From Tubiluchus corallicola (taxonomy: Eukaryota > Priapulida > Priapulimorpha > Priapulimorphida > Tubiluchidae), in NCBI GenBank assembly GCA_030141605.1, contig JAQGDQ010000359.1, forward strand, positions 126,001 through 175,241: a stretch of 49,241 nucleotides of DNA, given 5' to 3'. Below the pieces are notes generated by a model. The model was not told where the DNA came from. It was given only the letters and a program-made list of their open reading frames with translations, and did no database searches. Positions 16,001 through 26,635 of the stretch are shown in pieces. How positions within the stretch are numbered: position 1 is the first letter of the stretch; each line of letters begins with the position of its first letter. The position numbers were made by a program, and so were the translations under genes.

Positions 16001-19000
16001 TAAGTCTTTTTTCCAGTCTCACATATCTATTCCATTAATTTATTTTGAAAATTGTTTGCATTGCTTTAGCATACCAAACTCAAATTCTATGAGTTATGAA
16101 TATGTTGACCAGAATAGTCAAAAATGTTTTGGTAATATTTCAAGACTTAGGCCTTTTTCTAGTGATTTTTAGATCTTACTTTGTAAATCTGTCATTTTAA
16201 AAAGGCAACAATAAATGAGTCAAAATGCCAAGACAATTGGAAGCATCGTAAAACACTATTAAAATGCTTTTATTCTATGTACATTACGTGTCAGTTATTC
16301 CTCAATCTTTTCCCAAAGGATAAAAACAAATGCAAAACACCTTTTGAAATAATACGGTCATTTTTTTGCTGTTTGCAGGATGTAAAGGCTACTTTGCATT
16401 GATTGTTAATTTTTTATCATTTGAGAAAATGTGAGATATAATCAAAATGTCACTTATGTAGAATACATGTATTTAGGGATAAAGATATGATTACCAAATC
16501 AAACATTTTTCTGAAATGTGGCTTTCAGGTACGACTTCAAAAAAGCAGCATCCTAAAAAGGCATGTCTCACATTCTGCTTCCATATACGATGCATAAAAC
16601 TATTAAAACGTGATTTTTACGTGTTGCTACTACGTAAATTTGTCCTTACATAAATCCTACATTACTGCTTGTAAAAATTCTTTTTATTGTGAACGATAAC
16701 GTTTTCAGAACACATTATTTCTCATTTTCAGGTCATTACAGATTACTTTAGATCAGAAAATGAAAATTACAATCAGACCTTGCTATAATGCCATCCTTTA
16801 TAATGTCAATGACACCAAAATTCTTGGCAAAATAAAATATCTATATTTGCATAGACATGACATCATCATTTACAATAAAAGCATTGTTGTAAATATAAAA
16901 AAATTACATTCATTTGCATATAAAAAATATATAAACAATTTTTTATAATGCATATTTAAAGGATTTTTTCATTTGTATATAAATTGTGGGGTTTATGTAA
17001 AAGTCAGTTACATTTGTCGTCGTAAAAATTTGTCTTGCATTGCAGTTGATGCCGATCGAATTCTAGAAACACATATTTGTGAAGGTGATGACAATAAAGA
17101 ACTCACTTGCACTAATGGAGAAAATAAGCCAGATCTACGTTTGATCAACATTAGACAAGTTCTTGCTGCACATGGTGGTCAGTGCATGCAACACCTCGGG
17201 ATGGATTGCTCAAGTGTGGAACAGCGCAGGCAACTCGGCAGAAAAGAAGATGCAGCATTAAGAAGCACCTGTGATGGTAAAGAACATTGTGAAATTGATT
17301 ACATAGCGCTGATGACTTCCATTTTGCAACATCAAGACCCATCGCCGGACTGTACTGTATACTTCACAATTAGATATACTTGTGGTATGTGTTAGAAATT
17401 CTTTGATGCCAATATTTGGGAAGCAGTATAGGGTAGCAGCTTAACTCGGGACAGGTTCCCTCAAATTGGTTGTTTTTAGTCAACTCTATTAACTTCATTT
17501 GTACTTCATGTTTATTTACTTCATGCGTTAATTTTTTAAACTGGAAGTTGACATAAAGATGTCGCACGGAAATGAAACTTATTATTCCCAAAATTGGCAG
17601 CAGACAGTTCTGTAATTGGTTAATTTTTTTGCAAAAAGTTTAAAAAGAAATGTAGATTTCTAAACCAACCAAGGGACTTTATTCCTCATTAAAGCATCCC
17701 AAGTTCTTTTTAGCTGCTTACAGCCTGGTTGTAATTTCGGGATATAGTTCAGAAAACAAAAAATAGTCCAACACATAAAATACCAGGTACTCTAAATGCC
17801 AGATGTCTTATCATAGTAGCAGCAGTCAAAAAAGGAAAATTCTGAAATACACTGACATGCTATACTATATCCTACACTAAGTGTTTTACTTTTACATCTA
17901 ATATATTAAAAACATTTGCATGTTACTTTATGATAAGTTTTTTTTGTTTACGCTGTTTGTGTTGGTCTACCTAATGCTTACTCTGTTGTTTAGTCTTCTG
18001 TTCTAATTGCTTGTGTGGTGTTTTGGTTTCATGTTCTTTCTTACATAAATGGCCTGCATTTATGTAAACATAATGTAATTTATAAATGTTTTTATATGTA
18101 TAACTCAAAGTTAGGTATTGTAAATGTGGAATTATGGGTACAGGTCCAGAAAAATAGAATTCTTGTAACTAATTTGATAGTGAATTTCACAGGTGAGAAG
18201 CCTGGTAGAAAACCCAATTTATAAGCACTCATTCTGCATCTAGGAATGGTTGGGGTAAAAACATTTGGGAATGTTCACTGTTCAAAGGAAGCAAAACTGG
18301 TACTGTAGCCAAACTGATGACTGAAGTCCTGAAACATCTTCCATTAACATAAACAACAAAAAAGCTTAATGCATCAACATATCTTTATTTTTCAATGTGT
18401 AAAGGTTGCAAGGTTTACCCATGGTTAGTATGATTGTACAGTCGCATTATATAGTCAATATTAATTATGTTTTTGTAACAATTTTTTCAGAAATTTTTGC
18501 CTGCAAACTTGCTTTGTTTTGCAGATTCGCCTCGTGTCTGCAGATTTGGGGATGAGGAAAGGATACATACATATCTGGCTCCGTCTGGGTTTTTTGTAAA
18601 CCCGCAGTATCCAGACTTGAATTATTCTGTGCCAGTTAGCTCAAGCGAATGTGAATGGAACCTTTTGGGTGATCAGCTGAGATTAGAAATACTGCACATA
18701 TCGTTTCCACAAAAACAGCAGTGTAATAATTACTTAAGAATTACGGCAGAACAGAAGAGTACAAAGTACTGCGAAAATAGCGATGTGACGCATATCGATC
18801 GCGATAGAATATATGACTCATTTGCTGCAGTAGAATATCACGTGGCACCCAAAAATGAAGATGGGTCAGTTCCGTTAGTGCATGGCTTCTTGATTAAGTT
18901 CACAGGTAACCTTGAAATCATTCGTTCAACGTGGATTTAATCCACATAACCTCTGCAAAAAGAAACTAACTTAAACAATGAATTGAATGCAAACACACTG

Positions 19001-22000
19001 TTTTGTTTGCTTTATCCAAAAAACAAATTGCTTGTTGTCCTTTCTGGGAAGATATTACCCTATGTTCTAAAATTAGTGTAAAAGCAACTCTAATGTACTA
19101 CATTTAAAATAAATCATCAAAATGGACATCATGTTGCTATTATGAAAAAACATAACTACATTCAGGTAGGTAGTTTAGCACGTGTATAATTGACGTCAAA
19201 CATATTGGTCTATTGTTCCGCCTCCGCCGCAACGTAAGCACGCTCAGCAGCATTTGGGACAACAGCTCACGCAGGACAACAAACCAGCACTTCAAGTAGC
19301 TAAAAAATCACTTTTCAATTTAAACAGATTCTAGAGACGAAGTTTCAAAGCACTACATAATATAGCGACATAAATATAATAAAGAAACTAGGCCAGTTAG
19401 TCTTACTTTACAATAAATTATCAGCAAAAATATTGTCTCTCGCATTTTAAACATACGAACATCAGGCCTGCAATGTATTTTTCTATATTAATTGATCATG
19501 TGCTCGTATGCAAGATTCATTAAGTTTTTGTATTTTTCCGTTTGTCCGGCTAATCAAATAGTCATTTTTATCTAACTTGCAAAGCCATAAACTAAACTGA
19601 ACTGCATATTCTCTTGATCGCAAAATGGTTTAATCAGCAACTCATAGACGTAAGCGTTGTGCATTTCTTCCTATAAACGAAACTAGACTATATACTTCCA
19701 CTAATTCACTTGCAATTTCAATTGCCAATAATAAAATCTAGAACCAGGCTAATATTTCTCCTGCTAACTAATGAAAAGGTGAACATTTTTCATAACAGCA
19801 TTAGACGGAGCTGTAGCTAAATGTCCCAAACGTACCTGCTGCAGGGGTGTGTGAAATAACTTACACACTGATTGGGCAATCAACGAAAATGATAGACATT
19901 ATGTTAGATGTCAATTAGCTCATTTTGCTTTCTTTCATTAATGAATTATGCAGCAAGTGGAAGCAGTTTCTAAGACCTATGCACAAATCTAATATCAGAA
20001 AAAAAATGATAAAAATTGCTGTGTCATTCAATAGGTTTAACCAAAAACCATCAGAATGCTTAGATACTATTCTTGTAACTGTCATTGTATTAGTCAGTGG
20101 CCAGAACAAAACAAGTAGTTACAATTAACTGCCCGATATATTGTTATGTGTTGTTTGACTTGGTCAGTTTAATTTTGACAAAGTATGTACTCTATGTTTT
20201 GGACCACTAGTAACATAAATATTATTTCTCTCTTTCTCACCATCCTCCTGGTAGATTTTCATCTGTCAGCCGGCGAACAGTTGTGTTCGCCATGAGTTAC
20301 TTGAGCAAAAAGTACTTCAGTGACTTGCTAGGTCTATCCTGAAGGATTTGGTCCGCAGCTCCTTATTTGAGTATTCGGAGCACCCTGGCTCGTGAGCCAG
20401 GGGTCCCCCATCCGCCACCCGGGGGATGCGCCCGGTAGGGGTTTACTCCCCCCCCGAGCTATAAATATTATAGAAAACTAAATTGAGCACTTTTCAATGG
20501 GTTTTATTTGAAATGTTGGACAACTCCAACATCTGAAATGCTTCGAAATCTTTGAAAGTTCCCTTAACTGGCTTTTGTCAGTGTATGATGGTGATGTTTT
20601 GAAAAGTTGGACTTTCAAGCCTAAAACAAGGCTAAATTCTATAACACTGATTTCGACCATGATGGTGATTGATGTTTCTCTGTTATTTCAGAAATAGGTA
20701 ATCCTCAACCTAAGATGACCACAGCTGTCCTTAATGATGATTATGAAGACGGCAGCAACAGGTCTGATGTGGTGAATGGTATAATAGTTTTTTAAAGCTC
20801 TTAATTATCATAACAGCAGTGAAGTACAGTACAGATGTGGTTTATTTAGCATTAATATTTCCCACTTCACTAGTACCAACTTCCCAAATTCTTGCAAGCA
20901 GTTTTTATGTCCCTTTGGTCAATGATTGTGTTGTTCTGTGCTTCTGATGTGCTGTTAGTTTTTCCGAAGATGAAGGCTAATGCTGTATGTAGTTATTGAA
21001 CAAGCTGCTCACATTGTAGACCTGCTCATTAACATTTTCAGGCTTACGTACATATTCAAAGGACATTTTGCTCTCTTTGTGACTTAAGTTCCTCAGAGAA
21101 GCCCCAGTGCATTACAGTTAAAACAGTTCCAGAAATTGAAACAGATTTGAAGTGTAAAATTTAAACGAAAATTGAGTTAATCACACTTGGATTACTAGTA
21201 GGTGGAACATGAAACTTTTGTAGGTGTGGCGACTAACTTGCATTGGACGTCTATTATCAGATGTCAGATATTTCACAGTCCAAAGATGCTATCTACTGAG
21301 AGAGGCTGTATTTGGTTCAATCTATATCCATTAAGTGGCCTTCATTGAGCTTTTTAAAAACTGCTTAGCAAACTTTTTCATAGCATTGCAATTACACTTG
21401 TGCAATTTTCCTTGATAGCATCAATTTGCTTTAATGCTTCAAATTTTTACAAATTTGAATTTCTGAAGGAAAATTACAGAAAATTAATAATGTTATCTTT
21501 ATTTTATTTTACTTGATTAGTGGTCAAAATTCAGTTTATTGTTTACAAATTTTTGCTCTGTTTCAGAATTTGTTGCTGAATCAAGCACATTCATTAATTT
21601 TTCATCCATAGTGATAACTAACAGAAGCCTGCAAGAATGGCAAAACCCACCAGGTACATGGTTGTATGGAAATCAAAAATTGTGCAGTTACTATGAAAAA
21701 TTTTGCTTGCCAGTTTTGATTGTAGAGAAATAGTCTAGAGTGAAGGTGAGGCGGTACAGGCACATCGGTTTGTCTCCATATAGCCAAACCTTACTATTAA
21801 AATTTGTCTTAGGGATTAGCTTTGGACATTGGGATTTGATATTGGGTTTAAAAGCCTCTACACTTGGCTTTTAATTGAAATTGCAATGATGCTTTCCTCA
21901 AAGCCAGACTTTCGTAACGTAGTAATAATTGAGCACAGTTTTGTTTCATTAAAAAGTAAAAATGGCTCTTAACAAAGTACTTTCGGTGTGAAAAAAATAT

Positions 22001-23534
22001 AAAACTTTGTACTATAACACATGTACAAGAAGTTACTCAACACGATAGTGGAAAATTTACTAAAAGCTCTAGCTCCAGATACTCTCTAGAATCAATAGAT
22101 CTTTCCTGAGGCACATTTTGGGTTTTTCTGGCATCCTATGTCTCTTTGAAGTTCGTGACATGTAGCATTATTCTCCTTTCATATAAACATGTATTGTTTG
22201 ACCACTTGTTAATTTGATGTTTTTTAGGTTTGTTGATCAGTGCTGTAGCTGGAGGAGTCTTGATAGGTGTAACACTCGCACTAATTGTGTTCTCAGTTTT
22301 AAAAAGGTAATAAAATTTGAAAGTATTTGTAAGCAGTGTCAATTAACAGTCAAATATGCCCTCTGGTTTGACTTGCAATAAGCCTTTTCACAATTCCAGC
22401 GATTGTTGATGATCGTGAAAAGGTCAAAGGTTAAGTGTGCCAGACAACGCATTTGTGCACACTTAACAACACCTCACAGCTCATGCTATTGTAATATATG
22501 GTAACTGTTTGCTAGAACCTTACCTAGTTCATTTTTTCTTGTTCCCAAGGCAAGACTCTGCTAGTAAATCACTGTACATCGAACAGACTAATGCATAATT
22601 AAGTAAAGTCCACATAAAACAACTAAAGTTACTGAATTGATGCGGCATACAGCTTTGCTTTACCCACATGTTGTGTATTACGGTTGTAATTAAGATGCGT
22701 AGCTGTGGTATACTTAACCTTTGACTTACAGCAACTGCGCATGCACACAAACTGAGAAAAGGCTTATTTACCGTACCAAAACCTAAAAACATCCTTACTT
22801 AAATATATCACATGCAGTTAAATAGATATACGGTGCTTGTGTGAAGTAAAAATTAAATGAAACTAGTTATAACATTGAAATTATAGCTGGATGATCACTC
22901 TGAATAGTCAAATTTGAATTACAGAAAAAAGAAAAGCAAAAACAACTCAGCATCACCTACTAAATGTACTCCAGCATTGTCAAATATCCATGAGTATGAG
23001 TACGTTGCTCCACCTGTACAACAATTGCTTAGTAATGCAACACGGCAAGACAACCTTATCATCAATGATGCATATGAAACTACTGCCTCGCCAATGATTG
23101 TCAACGACTTTTATAATTCGAGAAGCACAAACAGGTCAACCGAGCAATGCCCGGAGCGTGTTATCATAAACGATATCTACCAGCCTAGTGGCTGTCCTTG
23201 TTTTCAAACACAAAATAGCATTTCCCTGAGTGAAAGCATTGTTAATGTACATAACAGGAGGTCTGTTATGTCAGAGGGTGGCAAGAGGTCATCTACTTCC
23301 CAGACTGCAAAGAGAAAGTCAACACAGTCATGCTGCGACAATAGGAAACTAGAATTGCATGATGCAAATGCCACAGGAAGCTCAGCCATTGAAAACAATG
23401 CAGTGTGGCTGATCCAAGAGAGAGCGGCTGGTTTGGCTTCTGAAGAAAACATGATTCTGAATGACATTTATGAACATGATCAACCGGCTTGTAGAGCCAA
23501 GCCAGCAAACAACGTTTACGAATACGTTTCCTAA
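13095..23534 (+). CDS. Receptor B: EGF(3)-SUEL-CUB type I membrane protein with tyrosine-motif tail
   Basis: The model joins 13095-13140, 13444-13596, 14435-14542, 15728-15847, 17046-17384, 18525-18905, 20692-20778, 21567-21653, 22228-22306 and 22925-23534, giving 669 residues with exact frame closure. Exon 1 is a signal peptide (MKCFGNLHIFLCFMS) ending at GTATGT; like receptor A's it is 46 bp. Three six-cysteine EGF-like domains follow, one per exon (residues 16-67, 67-103, 103-143; for example NPCGQHGICYNN). A SUEL lectin domain (143-256) has STCDGKEHCEID and the closing FTIRYTC. A CUB domain (256-383) has PSGFFVNPQYP, CEW, CNNYLRI, KYCE and GFLIKFTG. Two short stalk exons, a TM exon (441-467) and a 203-residue tail complete it. 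Tail tyrosines are Y491/Y493 (HEYEYV), Y517 (NDAYE), Y530 (NDFYN), Y552 (NDIYQ), Y649 (NDIYE) and Y665/Y667 (VYEYV). All ectodomain introns are phase 1, and the tail intron is phase 2. SINE-like, dispersed and foldback repeats occupy its introns. Inferred role: multi-ligand recognition with phosphotyrosine signalling. Confidence 0.88.
14000..14285 (-). mobile_element. Probable tRNA-derived SINE, in an intron of receptor B
   Basis: On the minus strand a tRNA-like head contains TGGTCTAGTGGTA (14260 down to 14248), which fits a polymerase III A box. It is followed about 36 bp later by GGCTTCGATACTC (14224 down to 14212), a B-box-like sequence; TGTTCGAATGG lies between. A tRNA-unrelated body follows toward lower coordinates. 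The cloverleaf does not fold well, so this is not a functional tRNA gene. The 3' end is approximate. Confidence 0.5.
14770..15150 (-). repeat. Dispersed repeat, copy 2 (inverted relative to copy at 4425-4725)
   Basis: The reverse complement of this stretch aligns with 4425-4725 over about 300 bp in several blocks. The clearest is CACTTGAAAATTATGACG at 14838-14855. It lies in the intron between the second and third EGF exons of receptor B. The two copies differ by many substitutions and small indels, consistent with an old interspersed element. Confidence 0.72.
15366..15623. mobile_element. Foldback (inverted-repeat) element with internal tandem duplication
   Basis: The left arm (15366-15440, containing AAAAGTTCCATTGACATTAA) and right arm (15553-15623, containing TTAATGTCAATGGAACTTTT) are inverted copies of about 70 bp with high identity. 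Between them, a ~78-bp segment starting CATTGACATTAACT is partly duplicated in direct orientation: ATTGGAGAAAATAAACATCT and ATTGGAAAAAATAAACATCT. It is intronic in receptor B, just upstream of the third EGF exon. No coding capacity is seen. Confidence 0.8.
20240..20460. other. GC-rich, hairpin-rich island in an intron of receptor B
   Basis: This stretch stands out from AT-rich surroundings and holds at least three strong stems: GGCGAACA-GTTG-TGTTCGCC (20272-20291), CCCTGGCTC-GT-GAGCCAGGG (20383-20402) and TCCCCC with GGGGGA (20404-20409, 20421-20426). It ends in a C-tract at 20448-20455. It could be a fragment of a retroposed structured RNA, a SINE or an LTR-type element. No family is recognised. 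Confidence 0.45.
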
Positions 23535-23645
23535 AAATTTTATTTGCCTGCTGCGGGAACAATATTCATCAGCACCAAGTGCTAAGACTGGATTTTGTTT
23601 TTATAAGCGTAACACTACTAAGCTAATATGTTCTAACATTTGTAT

Positions 23646-23651
23646 AATAAA
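23646..23651 (+). terminator. Polyadenylation signal AATAAA of receptor B
   Basis: A canonical hexamer lies 112 bp downstream of the receptor B stop codon, the first one after the stop. Confidence 0.65.
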
Positions 23652-23828
23652 TTTGTTCGTATTTAGATTACTAGGCCTTGTATTTTCATAATAATATTGA
23701 ACACTGTATTTTTCATGTGACTTTTGTAGTTCCAAATTCATTATTGCAATCTTAAGATGTGTTTAGTGTGAATGCGTTGTATACTTTTCATTTATTTTGA
23801 ATGTGTCGAGTACTTTGCCTTAATTTAA

Positions 23829-24032
23829 CAGACTTTGCTGATTCAAGTCCTTGTCTGGCAGCATCATCACAAATAGATGGATATAACTCATCCATTTATA
23901 GGCAAAAATCCTGGATACGTATCCTGTGTGATTGAACACTCGGAATGGAAAGAAGGAAATGTGATGATAAATGATATCCTCTTAGCTGTAGTTTACATAC
24001 ACAAGTCTGTTAAATGCCAAACTAGAGCTCTA
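23829..24032 (+). pseudogene. Possible relic of a receptor tail exon
   Basis: After an acceptor-like TTAACAG the sequence reads in one frame as a short tail-like stretch with GYNSSIYRQ and then stops. The next frame continues with NVMINDIL, close to the [IL]-N-D-I-Y motif of the receptor B tail (NMILNDIYE). It lies in the short gap between receptors B and C, where a decayed duplicate or an unused alternative tail exon would be expected. The similarity is short and could be chance. Confidence 0.25.
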
Positions 24033-24146
24033 AGATAAATGATGTGTGATGTAATCTGCAAAGCGATCAAATAAATTTCTCCAAATAATTCTGGCATTGT
24101 TACAACACACCAGCTTTTCATTCTGAAGGTCTGAAAGACATTGATT

Positions 24147-26581
24147 ATGAAATGCAACCTAATGAAGTTATCACTCCTGGTACTACATATGTTAGACAAC
24201 CTGGGTGTTATTCGTAAGTGTGCTTTTCTAATTTTGTATCTTGATACTTTTATTTATGTTTCTTTGTCATTGTTGCACAATTATATTAGACTAAGTAGCG
24301 GAACTATCCATAATCAATTTCATTGTCAATTTTATTGAAAGTGGCTTGGTGCTGTTTATCAGCGAATTGAAATTGTGACATTATTTGCTTATTTCAGTTA
24401 GAGATTCATTCTGCATTTTATCGTTACCCAATTAGATAACTTTACAAACAAACTTAAAGATATGAATTCTTTTGTGCTAGCCTCTTAAATGTGTAAATTT
24501 CAGCTTGATTGAATTTTGCTTGAAATTTTTAATTATCTATTGATATCTATTCATTATACTCCTGCATATATTCCACAATCAAGCTTGCATTTGTGAATTC
24601 TTTCATTAATACATTACCAGTCAATGAAAATTTGTGAAGGTCAAACTGGAACTGAATATGAGATCACTTAGCTTCAGTACGTAGTTAGAGGTTGCTGTAA
24701 CAGGAATTCCAATTGTTATACATTGCCTTACTAGTACAGTTCTTATTTTCTTTTTTTACAGATGGAGCAGAAAGCACTTGTCTTACGGAAAATGCATTGT
24801 TAAAGATGACTTGTCTTGGAATGAGTGACATAATTACTGATATACAGATTGGTAGTATATTTGGACAATCTTGTAATGAAGCTAGTAGCAACTGTTTGGG
24901 AGGGGACAGAAGATCTGACGAAGAAACGCTGGAAAATATCAGAAATAAATGGCTTGTTCAATGCAGAGATCAAAGAGCTTGTAACTTATCAATCCCTCTC
25001 ATTTCGTTGAATGAATCAACATCTATTAAAACTGAGGGAAATTCTACTGTTTCTTGCAGGAATTTTTATTGGGTCAACTACACTTGTGATATGCCATTAG
25101 GTAAATTTCAATAAATTGGTGTTAATGCATGCAGCATTAGTTTTTAAACGTTAATAATTTTATCTTTATAATGTTTATAACCTAGATTTTTTCCACAATA
25201 GTAACATTTAATGACGAAGTAGTTTCTTGTCAAGGTAACTCTTAACAATGACAATAAATGTTAAAATAACATGGTAATTTTTCAATCAGTTCCAGAGCCA
25301 ATCGTTAGAAATGTATCGTGTTCAAATGAAACGCTCGACATTGTGTGTCCCGAAGACACTCTTATTTACATCCAAACAAGCCTGATTCTCCGGCCGGCCA
25401 AAAATACTTCAAGAGGCCCTCGAAGAAATTGGAATCCCAAATGGAATGAATCAGCACTAGCAGCTAACTGTACTGGCTTTCAACAATGTGAAATAGCATT
25501 TCACGACTATTTTAAAGAGGAGTCTAACGAGTCTTGCAAGTTATTCTTGCAAGTGCATTACATCTGCGGTGAGTGGAACTTAATTTCTAACTAAATTCTA
25601 AATCGATCTGATAAGGTACTTTAGTGGGTTCGTATTGGAAAACTATTTCAGCGCAAAAGTGCCAAAAGTTTTTGATGTGTGACAAACTCATGCAGTGGGT
25701 CAAAGTAATATTTACTTTATGCATTCAAGAAGTTTATGCAATGTATAGAAAATTATATCCCAATTAGCACATGAGAAAGAGGACCAATAAACTGGGGTTT
25801 TTTATGTTAAGATTTTGTAACAATTTAGAGAAGACTAATGCACTTTTCATTTCAAGTTACAAAGACTAAGACTGGATTTAAGATAGTTTGTTATAACAGC
25901 TTGAATGGCTAGTCTTTTTAATCCAGACAAGATAGGCCAGTATGAATCTTATTCTGTGTTTCAGCTGAAGATCAGCTAAGGTTGACACAAGCAGCATCTT
26001 CTGGGTCGCCTAGAATTAACAACTTATCTTCCTCTGTGACATACAGTGTTATGCCAACTGAAGAAATCGTTTCTACTGAAACTCTGTCAACTGCACAAAG
26101 CAAAAAAGAAGATATATTTGCCTTGGACATGTCAAACAGTGAGTTCAGTTTATTTATATTAGTGATGCAAAAGCAAAATCCTATGTGTAACCTACTCAAG
26201 AGACGTGTGATACTAATTTATTTGGTATCTGTGTTCACTACAGTCATGCAGTTGTAAAATTTGTTAATTTATTACATCGTGCATAGCCACACACTGCAAG
26301 CTGGAAACCGGCTTTCAAGAGCGAGGCCTACTTATTGAGATGCTTTTGGAGCCACTGGAGCCTGGCTCCATATCAAACATATCCCTCTAGATTGAGCACT
26401 TATAATCATTATAATCATTATTGGTCTTGTCTTCTGATTGTAGGTATTCTCATAGTCATCGTGTTGGTAGCAGGAGCAGTTTTTGGCGTTGCCATTACTC
26501 TGACTGTATTTTATATAAACAGATTTAGGTAAGTTGGATGAAGTTCTTTTGAACTACAGTACTTAACTATATATGTATATA

Positions 26582-26635
<54 letters not shown>

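Noticed and set aside
18015-18224. 69-codon open frame between SUEL and CUB exons of receptor B
   Set aside because: It has no domain and no matching-phase splice sites, and the SUEL and CUB exons join in frame without it.
23204-23562. Minus-strand open frames of about 88 codons
   Set aside because: They are antisense shadows of the receptor B tail exon.
24713-24761. Hydrophobic, signal-peptide-like frame directly before the first SUEL exon of receptor C
   Set aside because: It has no ATG and is the translated polypyrimidine tract before the TTTTACAG acceptor. A proper ATG leader exon with a GTAAGT donor lies at 24147.
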